From: Ruania alkalisoli
GTDB taxonomy: Bacteria > Actinomycetota > Actinomycetes > Actinomycetales > Beutenbergiaceae
Assembly: GCF_014960965.1 (NCBI RefSeq)
Contig: NZ_CP063169.1
Location: 4,311,581-4,375,580, forward strand
Length of the DNA stretch: 64,000 nucleotides
Direction of reading: 5' to 3'
Shown here: piece after piece, positions 43,224 through 51,897 of the stretch
How the letters are laid out: the number at the start of each line of letters is the position of its first letter
How positions within the stretch are numbered: the stretch's first letter is position 1
Notes under the pieces: model-generated
What the model was told of the DNA's origin: nothing
What the model saw: the letters and a program-made list of their open reading frames with translations, nothing else
Database searches by the model: none
Position numbers and translations under genes: made by a program

Positions 43224-44384
43224 TCACCACTCCGCGAGGCTGCCGTCGGCGTGGTTCCAGGTAGGCGTGGCCCACTCGTGCCCGTGAGCGGCTGCCTTGC
43301 GCACTTCGGCCTCGTCGATCTCGACACCCAGGCCCGGGCCGGTGAGCCGGTCGATGTGCCCCTCGCGCACGTCGAACGGGCTGGTGTCGACCAGATAGTC
43401 GAGCAGATCCCAGCCCTCGTTGTAGTGGATGCCGAGGCTGGACTCCTGGATCACCGTGTTGGGTGAGACCAGGTCCACCTGCAGGCAGGAGGCGAGTGCG
43501 ATCGGGCCGAGCGGGCAGTGCGGGGCCAGGCCGGCGCCGTAGGTCTCGGCCATCGCTGCGATCCGGCGGGTCTCGGAGATACCGCCGGCGTGGGAGATGT
43601 CGGGCTGGGCCACCGCGATGCCCGCCTCGAGCAACGGTTTGAAGTCCCAGCGGGAGAAGGCCCGCTCGCCGGTGGCGATCGGAATCGAGCTGCGCTCCAC
43701 CAGCCGCGGCAGGTGCTCGGCGGAGAGCTCGGGCACCACCGGCTCCTCCACCCACATCGGCATCAGTTCCTCGAGCAGGGGAAGTAGCCGGTGCGCCATC
43801 GCCGGGGAGACGCGGCCGTGGAAGTCCAGTGCGAAGTCGCCGGAGTCGCCCAGCGTCTCCCGGGCGGCGCGGGCGCGGTCGACCACATCGGTGATGGCGG
43901 CAGGTGAGTCGATGTGCCGGAGCGCCCCGGAGGCGTTCATCTTCACGGCGGTGAAGCCCTGGTCCAGGCGTGCCTGGATGTGCTCGCGCACCCCGGCGGG
44001 GTCGTCTCCGCCCACCCAGGAGTAGGTGCGCACCCGGTCCCGCACCGCTCCCCCGAGCAGGTCGTGCACAGGCACCCCGAGCCGCTTGCCGGCGATGTCC
44101 CACAGGGCCTGGTCATACCCGGCAATGGCACTGTTGAGTACTGGCCCGTGGCGGTAGAAGCCGGAGCGCGTCAGGCGCTGCCAGGTGTCCTCGATGCGGC
44201 TCGCATCGCTGCCCATCACCTGGGGCGCCAGCTCGTGCACGGCGGCCTCGACTGTGGCGGCACGGCCCTCCAGCACAGGTTCGCCCCAGCCGACGAGCCC
44301 GTCGGAGGTCTCCACCCGCAGGAACAGCCACCGCGGAGGCACTCGGAACGTTTCGATCTTGGTGATGGTCGTCGATGAACTCAC
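43224..44384 (-). CDS. dgoD: D-galactonate dehydratase (enolase superfamily)
   Basis: 386 residues that follow E. coli DgoD closely: ALDFHGRVSPAMA near 185-197 (metal Asp187 and His189), WVEEPV near 211-216, TGERAFSRWDFKPLLEAG near 237-254, QPDISHAGGISE, and APHCPLGPIALASCLQVDLVS with the catalytic His near 289. The C-terminal GLGVEIDEAEVRKAA also agrees. The enzyme converts D-galactonate to 2-keto-3-deoxy-D-galactonate. No other De Ley-Doudoroff gene is adjacent, so a relative acting on another aldonate remains possible. Confidence 0.85.
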   Translation of the reverse strand: MSSSTTITKIETFRVPPRWLFLRVETSDGLVGWGEPVLEGRAATVEAAVHELAPQVMGSDASRIEDTWQRLTRSGFYRHGPVLNSAIAGYDQALWDIAGKRLGVPVHDLLGGAVRDRVRTYSWVGGDDPAGVREHIQARLDQGFTAVKMNASGALRHIDSPAAITDVVDRARAARETLGDSGDFALDFHGRVSPAMAHRLLPLLEELMPMWVEEPVVPELSAEHLPRLVERSSIPIATGERAFSRWDFKPLLEAGIAVAQPDISHAGGISETRRIAAMAETYGAGLAPHCPLGPIALASCLQVDLVSPNTVIQESSLGIHYNEGWDLLDYLVDTSPFDVREGHIDRLTGPGLGVEIDEAEVRKAAAHGHEWATPTWNHADGSLAEW

Positions 44385-44433
44385 CCCAGCAACCTACCGC
44401 CACCGGTGTGGGGTGCGTTTCACCGGCGCGAGC

Positions 44434-44742
44434 TCATGGCAGCGAGCCGTCGTAATGCGGCCACAGGACGATGACCCGGATCGCATCGTTGGAACTGTCC
44501 AACCTGGCGTACCCGTGCGGCGGTGGGTCGCCGTCAAGCACACTGTCGACCTCGGATACGAGCCGATCGAGGCCCCGCACCCTGGCGAAGGCACGCAGTC
44601 GTTCGCGTGCATGGCACTGCGGTTCGCGCACCGCCAGGAGCCGTCTGCTCGGAGCAGTCGGGTGCTCGGGATCGATCTGTTTCACGAGCAGGCGGACGGG
44701 CGTGTCGTACCCGATCACACGATCTCCCTTCCGGAGTGCCAC
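44434..44742 (-). CDS. Small hypothetical protein
   Basis: The frame from the GTG at 44742 gives about 102 residues (ALRKGDRVIGYDTPVRLLVKQIDPEHP ... VIVLWPHYDGSLP). I do not recognise it. It starts just beyond a hairpin terminator and has a weak ribosome site, so it could be spurious. The frame extends upstream to 44850, but that part overlaps the hairpin and the neighbouring gene. Confidence 0.35.
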   Translation of the reverse strand: MALRKGDRVIGYDTPVRLLVKQIDPEHPTAPSRRLLAVREPQCHARERLRAFARVRGLDRLVSEVDSVLDGDPPPHGYARLDSSNDAIRVIVLWPHYDGSLP

Positions 44743-44757
44743 CGTCCCCGGTGCGTG

Positions 44758-44799
44758 CGCAGTTCCCGCGGCGCGCTCGCGCGCGCCACGGGAACTGCG
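44758..44799. terminator. Hairpin downstream of the wall-anchored protein gene
   Basis: An 11-bp outer stem (CGCAGTTCCCG / CGGGAACTGCG) encloses an inner GGCGCGC/GCGCGCC stem. It begins nine bases past the minus-strand stop at 44808. Confidence 0.7.
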
Positions 44800-44807
44800 G
44801 TGCAGGG

Positions 44808-47612
44808 TCAGCGACCGGCGTTCAGCCGACGTCGGACGATGAGCAGGCACGAACCGCCGAAGAGCGCCAGGCTCGCCAGCACAGCAAGGACTGCCACCAA
44901 CGGGCTCGTCCCGGTGTCAGCCAGGTCGCCGTCCTGACCAGTCCCATCACCGTCCACGTCCCCACCATCGCCGGTGGGACCGCCGTCGCCCGTCGGGTCC
45001 GTCGGATCCGTGGGGGTGCCAGGGTCCGTCGGATCGGTGGGATCCGTCGGATCGACCGCGTCGATGGTGATCTCCGCTTCGGCCCAAGACTCACCGGCGT
45101 CGGCCCGCACGGTGACCGTGCCCGCGGCTCCGGTCGGCAGCGCGAGCATTGCCCGGCCTGCGCCGTCGGCTCCGGTGGTCAGTGTCGCCAGTTCCTCACC
45201 ATCAACGAGCAGCCGGTATTCGGTGTCCGGCTCGCCGCCGGTGAGCCCGATGCTGATCTCATCCCCGGCGTCGGCCTCACCGGGCGCCGTGATGGCGATC
45301 GGCAGGTCGATCGTGCACTGTTGCGCCTGAGCCACCACCGTGCGGATCTCGGTGAGTACCCCGGCGTCTCCGCCGGCGACGAGCTCGAGCTGCAGGCTTC
45401 GTAGCGCCGTCTGCACGTCCTCGTCGGTGCCGTCCGTGCGGGCACTCTCCAGGTCGGCCAGCGCCGCTGCGACGGCGTCCTGCACGTCGGCCGGCAGCTC
45501 CTCCCACTCCGGGGTTGCCATCAGTTCCCGCACAATTTCGAGTTCACCGAGGAGTGCGTCGTCGGTGTCGCTGGTGTACGGGCGATCGGTCGTGCACACC
45601 TGCCCGGCGTTGAGGAACCGGGTCAGGAAGGTGTGCGCAGCGATCTGCGCCGTGCGCTCCTCCCGCAGCCCGTAGTTGCTCTCGGAGTTGTCGAGGTAGG
45701 TACGTCCGTCCTCGAACCGGTCCTGCAGCGCGATCGCATCCTGTAGGTGGCGTTCGGCCCAGACGGCAGGCGGGGTGCTGACGTCCCCGCCGACGTCGTA
45801 GGTTGCAGCGATCACGTCACCCTGGGCGAAGTAGAGCGGGAAGGTGCTTCCCCAGTCGTTGCCGTCGGGGTAGTAGATCGAGGACTCACCGGGCACGTAG
45901 ATGGTGCCGCCCGGTGCCTGCCACGGTGGGGAGTCGAACTGCAGGTCGACGAAGGCCTCGTAGGTCAGGTCGATGTTGTGGAAGAAGGCTTCCGCCGGCT
46001 GCTGGCCGCCTAGCTGCTGGGTGAGGGCGGAATTGACGTTCTGGTCGAAGGCGAGCATGTAGATGGGGTGCATGAGGTTGTGGTTCTCGACGGTGCCGTC
46101 GGACTCGACGTTCGAGCCGGTCAGCATCTCATCCAGCGCCCGGCCGTTGATGACCTCGCTGCTGTCGACGTCCTGCGGCGTCGCCCAGCCAGCCAGGGCG
46201 AGGTCGATGGCGTCGGAGCGCCACTGGTCGCTGTTGGCGGCCTCGGGCATCATGGTGGCCGCCAGGCCCGAGAGCGAGCTGCGCCAGGTGTTCTCCTCAG
46301 CCTTGGTGTCACCCGGGATCACGATGGTGCCCTCAGCGTTGCGGTAGTACTCGGGGTCGACCATCTGGTCAGCCTCCATGGCGACCATGTTCGTCACGCA
46401 CGCCTGCTGAGCCGGGCTGAAGTCGTCCCAGAGCAGCCAGGCGGCGAAGCCGTTGTAGTAGGCCCACAACGAGGCCTGCCACCGGTCCGCCTCCGGTCCC
46501 CATCCTGCGGGGTTGTTCGATCGGTGCTCGGCGGCTGCGGAGGAAACCATCCGGACGATGCGCTCGCGGACCTCGTCCTCGGTGACGCCGGTGTCCTCTG
46601 GGTCGTAGCCGCCGGTGGCTACCAGAATGGACATGTTGACCGCGGCCATGGAGACACCGCGCAGCGCGTACTCGGGTGCTCCCACCCGGCGCGAGAGCGG
46701 GATGTACTCACCGGGCTCGGCGGCGAACTCCTCATCCCAGAAGGTGGTCGTGATGTAGCGGTTGGCGTTCTGCGCGGCTTCAAGGCTCAGCTGGGTGAGC
46801 TCATCGGTGGGGATCGCGTGGTCGAGGACTGACGCATCCGGGGTCGCCACCGGCATGGCGGTGTCCGCAGCGGCCTCGCACGCCGCCCAGGGCTCCTGCC
46901 TGGGCGAGGAGGTGAGGGAGATGCTCCCGAGGGAGCCGCGATAGAAGAACCCGTCGCCGAGGTCGTCGCCGTTGCCCAGCCGGATCGGACTGTTCCCGCT
47001 GTTGATCAACGGGATCCCGATCTCGCCGGTGACGGTCACGTCGGCGCCGCCGCTGATCTCGGTCGTCAGCGAGCCGGGCGTGTACGTCACGGTGATGTCA
47101 TAGCTCGTGCCCGGCTGAGCGATCACACCGGTGGGGAACTGTGCCCACTGTCCCTGGCCCACCACACGAGACCAGAAGCGGAACTCGCCATTGGGCATGA
47201 TGTAGAGGGCCCAGCCCTGGTTGTTGCTGGAGCGGCTCGTCGCCACGGCCTGGTGGGAACCGGTACGACTTCCGGGAACCACGTCGGTGAGCTCGAGCAC
47301 CCACTCGCCGTTGCCAGGCTCGAGATTTCGCTCGTACGGAAGGCGGATCTCGGAGTCATCCGACGCTGAGAACTGCGCACTGCCATCGGCGAAGGTCACG
47401 TCATCCAGGACCTCACCGTCGCGATCTTCCACGGAGTCGCTCGCGTCCGTCTCAAGCTCCCACGTGGAACTGAATACGTCGCCATCATCTGCCGTCGCAG
47501 GGGACGCGGCGATGAGGCCGAGGGCCAGCGCTGCAGTCAGCGCGCCAGCGATCGTACGGGAGACGTGTGGTCGGGATGGACTCGGGTGCCGTCCTGGGAC
47601 GTGTGGGGACAT
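44808..47612 (-). CDS. Secreted, cell-wall-anchored alpha/alpha-toroid protein (polysaccharide lyase-like)
   Basis: I start at the ATG at 47612 after GAGGAG; 934 residues. A signal peptide (TIAGALTAALALGLIAASPATA) is followed by a LamG-like beta-sandwich (about 45-230) and a long helical region with Trp/His/Tyr-rich motifs (ESDGTVENHNLMHPIYML) that looks like the toroid of chondroitin/heparin lyases; the enzymatic role is inferred. An Ig-like domain, a PTDPTD-rich spacer, the sortase signal LADTG at about 897-901, a membrane helix and RRR complete it. LAxTG is the signal type of actinobacterial class E sortases. Confidence 0.75.
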   Translation of the reverse strand: MSPHVPGRHPSPSRPHVSRTIAGALTAALALGLIAASPATADDGDVFSSTWELETDASDSVEDRDGEVLDDVTFADGSAQFSASDDSEIRLPYERNLEPGNGEWVLELTDVVPGSRTGSHQAVATSRSSNNQGWALYIMPNGEFRFWSRVVGQGQWAQFPTGVIAQPGTSYDITVTYTPGSLTTEISGGADVTVTGEIGIPLINSGNSPIRLGNGDDLGDGFFYRGSLGSISLTSSPRQEPWAACEAAADTAMPVATPDASVLDHAIPTDELTQLSLEAAQNANRYITTTFWDEEFAAEPGEYIPLSRRVGAPEYALRGVSMAAVNMSILVATGGYDPEDTGVTEDEVRERIVRMVSSAAAEHRSNNPAGWGPEADRWQASLWAYYNGFAAWLLWDDFSPAQQACVTNMVAMEADQMVDPEYYRNAEGTIVIPGDTKAEENTWRSSLSGLAATMMPEAANSDQWRSDAIDLALAGWATPQDVDSSEVINGRALDEMLTGSNVESDGTVENHNLMHPIYMLAFDQNVNSALTQQLGGQQPAEAFFHNIDLTYEAFVDLQFDSPPWQAPGGTIYVPGESSIYYPDGNDWGSTFPLYFAQGDVIAATYDVGGDVSTPPAVWAERHLQDAIALQDRFEDGRTYLDNSESNYGLREERTAQIAAHTFLTRFLNAGQVCTTDRPYTSDTDDALLGELEIVRELMATPEWEELPADVQDAVAAALADLESARTDGTDEDVQTALRSLQLELVAGGDAGVLTEIRTVVAQAQQCTIDLPIAITAPGEADAGDEISIGLTGGEPDTEYRLLVDGEELATLTTGADGAGRAMLALPTGAAGTVTVRADAGESWAEAEITIDAVDPTDPTDPTDPGTPTDPTDPTGDGGPTGDGGDVDGDGTGQDGDLADTGTSPLVAVLAVLASLALFGGSCLLIVRRRLNAGR

Positions 47613-47729
47613 CGGGAAGTCTCCTCGTGAGACAAGGGGGATGTGAGCGGACAAATCATGTGTAACAGGGCTCACAGGACATACGCAAGGTTCATTCGTA
47701 AATGATTTTTCGTTTAGTAGGGTGGGAGC
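47613..47729. promoter_or_regulatory. Divergent promoter region, wall protein / ROK regulator
   Basis: An AT-rich stretch before the ROK start contains TTCATTCGTAAATGA, a short CATT/AATG dyad, and TTTTTCGTTTAG. It may hold the ROK operator and the promoters of both genes. Confidence 0.4.
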
Positions 47730-48911
47730 GTGACTGTCGACATGGCCGAGCACGCGCGTGGAACTGGCCGCCTCCGAGTGCTCAACACCCGTCATGTCCT
47801 AGGTGCGATGCGGCGCGCCCAGGAGCCGGTGCGGATCTCCGAGCTGGCGCAGATGACGTCGCTGACGCGACCGACCGTCTCGCACATCGTGGCCGCTCTG
47901 GAGAATCGCGGCTGGGTGCATCGGCTCGAACCTGCCGGGAACACTGGTCGGCCCGCTGTCCGCTACAGCGTCGCCCTCGACCGATTCGCGGCGGTGGGCG
48001 CCGATGCCGGTGCGCATCGCGCCGTGGTGGAAGTCGCCACCCTGGACGGCGCTCGCCGAGCCAGACGCGAGCATCGCCGCCCCATCCAGCTGGGCGAGGA
48101 CATGCTGGCAGTGTTGAGCTCGATGATGGGCGAAGCGCTCGCGGAGGCCGGAATGTCCCAGGCGGACGTGCTGGCGGCCACCGTGGCGAGCCCAGGGATC
48201 GTTGCAGAGACCTCCGGTGGGATCGAACTACGCACCGGACTCGGCGCATGGACTGCGGCCGACGTCGTCGCGGCACTTCAACCGCTGGTGACGGGCCGCG
48301 TCACCGTCGAGAACGACGCCAACCTGGCAGCACACGCGATGCGCACGATGCCGGACATGCCGGAGGACTTCATCGGCTTGCAGTGGGGGCAGCGCCTGGG
48401 CGCGGGTCTGGTCCTCGACGGTCAGGTGTTCCGAGGGCGCCGCGGTGGAGCTGGCGAGCTGGGCGCACTGCTCGTGGAGGACCCGGCCACCGGAGCCACT
48501 CGGGTCCTCGAAGAAGTCGTTCGCTCCGACCGGCTGCCCCTGCATGGCGACCTGCCAGACCTGAGCACAGAAGCGCTGATCAACCGAGCCGATACCGGCG
48601 ATCTGGTGGCACAACGAGCTCTCGCGCGCGGTATCGACCCGCTCGCCGCCGCGGTGGCTCCACTCTGCGTCGGACTGGACCTTCGCACCGTGGCGATCTC
48701 GGGCGGGATCGCTCGCTCCGGCCCGGCCCTCGTCACCGCATTCCACGACCGACTGGCAGCACACGGAGCCACCGATATCGACTGCCGGCTCTCCAGCTTC
48801 CGCGAAGACACCGTGCTGCGCGGGGCGGTGAGCACCGCCGTCGACAGCGGATGGGCCACATTGATGGAGGCGTGCGGCGCTGGGAGCCCCGAGCAGTCGA
48901 GGAAGACCTGA
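47730..48911 (+). CDS. ROK-family transcriptional regulator (NagC/XylR type)
   Basis: 393 residues. A winged helix-turn-helix (EPVRISELAQMTSLTRPTVSHIVAALENRGWVHR) is followed by a ROK sugar-kinase-like domain (FAAVGADAGAHRAVVEVATLDG; ENDANLAAHAM; GGAGELGALL). Such proteins sense a sugar or sugar phosphate and repress catabolic genes. GTG start. Divergent from the wall-anchored protein, which is its likely target, and overlapping the next gene by one base. Confidence 0.9.
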   Translation: MTVDMAEHARGTGRLRVLNTRHVLGAMRRAQEPVRISELAQMTSLTRPTVSHIVAALENRGWVHRLEPAGNTGRPAVRYSVALDRFAAVGADAGAHRAVVEVATLDGARRARREHRRPIQLGEDMLAVLSSMMGEALAEAGMSQADVLAATVASPGIVAETSGGIELRTGLGAWTAADVVAALQPLVTGRVTVENDANLAAHAMRTMPDMPEDFIGLQWGQRLGAGLVLDGQVFRGRRGGAGELGALLVEDPATGATRVLEEVVRSDRLPLHGDLPDLSTEALINRADTGDLVAQRALARGIDPLAAAVAPLCVGLDLRTVAISGGIARSGPALVTAFHDRLAAHGATDIDCRLSSFREDTVLRGAVSTAVDSGWATLMEACGAGSPEQSRKT

Positions 48912-49888
48912 TGTATCCCCGTACGGCGCCGCACACTCACGGACTGCTGACCGCCTCCGACGGCCAGTCGATCTCTTGGGAGGAGGCAGGCACTCCAGAC
49001 GGCGTCCCTGCCGTATACCTGCACGGTGGCCCAGGTGGTGGACTGGGTCAGGGTGGGTACGTCACGAAGTTCGACCCCGACCGGTACCGCATCATCGGGC
49101 TGGACCAGCGCGGCTGTGGGCGGTCGGTTCCGCTCGCCCACGATCCGGCGCATGACCTCGACGCCAACACCACGCCGCGCCTGATCGCTGACCTCGAGGA
49201 GCTGCGCACGCACCTGGGAATCGCGGCGTGGGTGGTCAACGGTGTCTCCTGGGGCAGCACGCTCGCGATCGCCTACGCCCAGGCGCACCCGGACCGGACG
49301 CTGGGGATCGTGCTGTTCGCCGTCACGACGACGTCCCGCGCCGAGGTGGACTGGATCACCGAAGGAGTGGGCAGGGTGTTCCCGGAGGAATGGGAGCGCT
49401 ACGCAGCGTTCGCCGCCTCGCACGACCCGGCCTACCGCCGTCGGGAATCGCGCCTGGTGGAAGCCTACGCGCGGCTGCTGCGCGACCCGGCCACCCGGGA
49501 GGACGCCTCGCAGGCGTGGGCACGCTGGGAGGACGTACACGTCTCCATCGGGGCGGGCGGTTTCCAGCCCGATCCACGCTGGGCAGACGACGACTACCGG
49601 CACGCGTTCACGGTGCTGACCAGCCACTACTGGGCGCACGACGGGTTCACCGTGCCGCCACTGCTGGAGCAGATGGACCGGATCGCGCACATCCCGGCGG
49701 CGCTGATCCATGGGCGACGCGACATCAGCGGCCCGGTGCACACGGCGTGGGAGCTACACCGGCGGTGGCCGGCCAGCCGCCTGGTGATCGACGAGGGCGA
49801 CGGGCACGGCGGGGATGGAATGGTCGCCGAGTGGGTGCGAGCGAACGACCAACTCGCCGCACGCTGGGCGTCCGATCGACGGAAGTGA
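48911..49888 (+). CDS. Proline iminopeptidase-like alpha/beta hydrolase (peptidase S33)
   Basis: I start at the ATG at 48911 (TGATG overlap), 325 residues. HGGPGGGLGQGGYVTKFDPDRYRIIGLDQRGCGRS is the oxyanion HGGPG block plus the DQRGCGRS motif of prolyl aminopeptidases, and NGVSWGSTLAIAYAQ carries the nucleophile Ser at about residue 113. The acid and His lie in HGRRDISGP and GDGHGG near the C-terminus. It removes N-terminal proline from peptides. Linkage to a ROK gene is unusual, but the motifs are clear. Confidence 0.88.
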   Translation: MYPRTAPHTHGLLTASDGQSISWEEAGTPDGVPAVYLHGGPGGGLGQGGYVTKFDPDRYRIIGLDQRGCGRSVPLAHDPAHDLDANTTPRLIADLEELRTHLGIAAWVVNGVSWGSTLAIAYAQAHPDRTLGIVLFAVTTTSRAEVDWITEGVGRVFPEEWERYAAFAASHDPAYRRRESRLVEAYARLLRDPATREDASQAWARWEDVHVSIGAGGFQPDPRWADDDYRHAFTVLTSHYWAHDGFTVPPLLEQMDRIAHIPAALIHGRRDISGPVHTAWELHRRWPASRLVIDEGDGHGGDGMVAEWVRANDQLAARWASDRRK

Positions 49889-49929
49889 GACCATCCGCAC
49901 TGAACGTTCGCCGCACATCCGATAGGTTC

Positions 49930-49944
49930 TGGATCCATGATCCC
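49930..49944. promoter_or_regulatory. GntR operator candidate 1 (TGGATCCATGATCCC)
   Basis: A TGGAT-N5-ATCCC site that spans the ATG at 49937 of the GntR gene itself. A TAGGTT -10-like element at 49923-49928 would place transcription start at or very near the ATG. Confidence 0.55.
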
Positions 49945-50638
49945 AAATGCAGGCTCGGCGGGCGCCGATCTCCAGGAGCTCGCCCAGCGCCATCACACGG
50001 CCTACCGCTCGGTAGGTGCCATGGTCTACGGGCTGCTGCAGGAGGCGATCCTCAGTGGCACGCTCCGACCCGGGCAGAAGTTGCGGCAGGAGACCCTTGC
50101 CGAGCAGATCGGCGTCTCCCGGCTGCCCGTGCGTTCGGCGCTGATCCAGCTTGAGTCTGACGGCTTGGTCGAGTTCCATGATCGGCGCGGTGCCACCGTG
50201 CGGTCCATCTCGCCGGATCAGGCCAAAGAGGTGTACCGCATCCGCGCACTGCTCGAGGTGGACGCGCTGAAGCAATCGATGAAGCGCTCTTCGCCCGAGC
50301 GGGTCGAGCGACTGCGCGATCTGGCCAAGGCGGCCGACGGTCAGCACGAGGGCCCCGAGTTCGTGGAGGCTCGCACGCAGTTCTACGCCGAGCTCTACGA
50401 CGCTGAGCACAACCCGATCACCTGGGAGATGATCGAGCAGCTGCGCCTGAAGATGGGCCGCTATGTACTCGGGTGGCGCGTGGTGGGCGGTTCGCACACT
50501 CACTCGCACGAAGATCTCGTGGACGCGTTCGCCTCGGGTGACGCCACGAAGGCGAGCGCGCTGTTGCGCAAGCACCTCGCCGAGGTACTCAAGGGCGTTC
50601 TGGGCTGGCTCGAGGCCGAGGCCACCGGCACAGACTGA
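49937..50638 (+). CDS. GntR-family (FCD domain) transcriptional regulator
   Basis: 233 residues. The winged helix-turn-helix reads LLQEAILSGTLRPGQKLRQETLAEQIGVSRLPVRSALIQLESDGLVEF (about 33-80), followed by an FCD ligand domain (EVYRIRALLEVDALKQS; the later His/Asp positions would bind metal). There is no Shine-Dalgarno sequence before the ATG, which fits a leaderless mRNA. FCD regulators usually sense organic acids. Repeated TGGAT-N5-ATCCA sites at this and four nearby promoters suggest that it controls the catabolic genes downstream. Confidence 0.92.
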   Translation: MIPNAGSAGADLQELAQRHHTAYRSVGAMVYGLLQEAILSGTLRPGQKLRQETLAEQIGVSRLPVRSALIQLESDGLVEFHDRRGATVRSISPDQAKEVYRIRALLEVDALKQSMKRSSPERVERLRDLAKAADGQHEGPEFVEARTQFYAELYDAEHNPITWEMIEQLRLKMGRYVLGWRVVGGSHTHSHEDLVDAFASGDATKASALLRKHLAEVLKGVLGWLEAEATGTD

Positions 50639-50704
50639 TCTTCGAGCCGATCTCCGCTCGGCGGCGCACTCGGCCAGCGCATCGCAGCAAGTTCTCTTGA
50701 ATTC

Positions 50705-50719
50705 TGGATCCAGAATCCA
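50705..50719. promoter_or_regulatory. GntR operator candidate 2 (TGGATCCAGAATCCA)
   Basis: Located 54 bp before the F420-dependent dehydrogenase start. It overlaps a perfect 16-bp palindrome, ATTCTGGATCCAGAAT, at 50701-50716. Confidence 0.65.
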
Positions 50720-50772
50720 ATCTGTGTCAGGATGGGCCCCAGCCTGCACCGCTGACGATGCGAGGGAGCACC

Positions 50773-51810
50773 ATGACACTGACGTTGGGTTACAAGGCCT
50801 CGGCCGAGCAGTTCGCGCCCCGAGAGCTCGTCGAGCTCGCCGTGGCGGCCGAGGCGCACGGGATGGAGTCGGTGGCCGTGAGCGACCACTTCCAGCCGTG
50901 GCGCCACGAGGGCGGCCACGCCCCGTTCTCCCTGGCCTGGATGGCCGCCGTCGGGGAACGCACCTCCACCATCCGGATCGGCACCTCGGTGATGACCCCG
51001 ACGTTCCGGTACAACCCCGCCGTACTCGCCCAGGCATTCGCGACGCTCGGCTGCCTCTACCCGGGCCGGATCATGCTGGGAGTGGGCAGCGGGGAGGCGT
51101 TGAACGAGATCGCCACCGGCTTCCGCGGCGCAGGCGAGCAGGACTGGCCACCGTTCAAGGAGCGCTTTGCCCGGCTGCGCGAGTCGGTCCGCCTGATGCG
51201 TGAGCTGTGGTCCGGCGACCGGGTGTCCTTCGAGGGCGAGTACTACTCCACCCACGGCGCCTCGATCTACGACCGCCCCGACGGCGGGATCCCGATCTAC
51301 ATCGCGGCCGGCGGTCCGGTGATGGCCAAGTACGTGGGCCGCGTGGCCGACGGGTTCATCTGCACGTCCGGCAAGGGCGAGGAGCTCTACACCGAGAAGC
51401 TGTTGCCCGCGCTCGCCGAGGGCGCGAGCCTGAACGACCGTGACCCAGCGACCATCGACCGGATGATCGAGATCAAACTCTCCTACGAGGAGAGTGAGCA
51501 GACGGCCCTGGAAAACACCCGGTTCTGGTCCCCGCTCTCCCTCACCCCGGAGCAGAAGCACTCCATCTCCGACCCGCTCGAGATGGAACGCGCCGCCGAT
51601 GCCCTCCCGATCGAGCAGATCGCGAAGCGCTGGATCGTGGGCACCGACCCGGACACGGTGGCCGAGCAGATCGGCCAGTACGTGCGCTGGGGATTCAACC
51701 ACCTGGTCTTCCACGCACCCGGCCACGACCAGCGGCGGTTCCTGCAGCTGTTCGAGCGCGACCTGGCACCTCGGTTGCGCGCTCTCGACGCGACCATCCG
51801 GGCGGCGTAG
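50773..51810 (+). CDS. fgd: F420-dependent glucose-6-phosphate dehydrogenase (LLM superfamily)
   Basis: I start at the ATG at 50773 (GAGGGAGCACC before it), 345 residues. The sequence tracks mycobacterial Fgd1 closely: [82 protein letters not shown] and [15 protein letters not shown]. The enzyme oxidises glucose 6-phosphate and reduces cofactor F420 in the cytoplasm. Here it heads a catabolic operon, so it probably supplies F420H2 to a reductase step, such as the second LLM enzyme at 54242. Confidence 0.9.
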   Translation: MTLTLGYKASAEQFAPRELVELAVAAEAHGMESVAVSDHFQPWRHEGGHAPFSLAWMAAVGERTSTIRIGTSVMTPTFRYNPAVLAQAFATLGCLYPGRIMLGVGSGEALNEIATGFRGAGEQDWPPFKERFARLRESVRLMRELWSGDRVSFEGEYYSTHGASIYDRPDGGIPIYIAAGGPVMAKYVGRVADGFICTSGKGEELYTEKLLPALAEGASLNDRDPATIDRMIEIKLSYEESEQTALENTRFWSPLSLTPEQKHSISDPLEMERAADALPIEQIAKRWIVGTDPDTVAEQIGQYVRWGFNHLVFHAPGHDQRRFLQLFERDLAPRLRALDATIRAA

Positions 51811-51857
51811 CACCGCGCACCGATCGATCGGATCCGTGGCACAGCAGATGCACTGAT

Positions 51858-51872
51858 CGGATCCAGAATCCA
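51858..51872. promoter_or_regulatory. GntR operator candidate 3 (CGGATCCAGAATCCA)
   Basis: Located 26 bp before the hydrolase start at 51898; 14 of 15 bases match candidate 2. Confidence 0.65.
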
Positions 51873-51897
51873 GACTAGAAGCGTCGAAGGAGACAGT

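Noticed and set aside
44743-44850. Upstream extension of the small hypothetical gene
   Set aside because: It would include the terminator hairpin and overlap the wall-protein gene; a start at 44742 is more reasonable if the gene is real.
48422-49741. 439-codon minus-strand frame
   Set aside because: Antisense to the ROK and peptidase S33 genes, both with catalytic or DNA-binding motifs.
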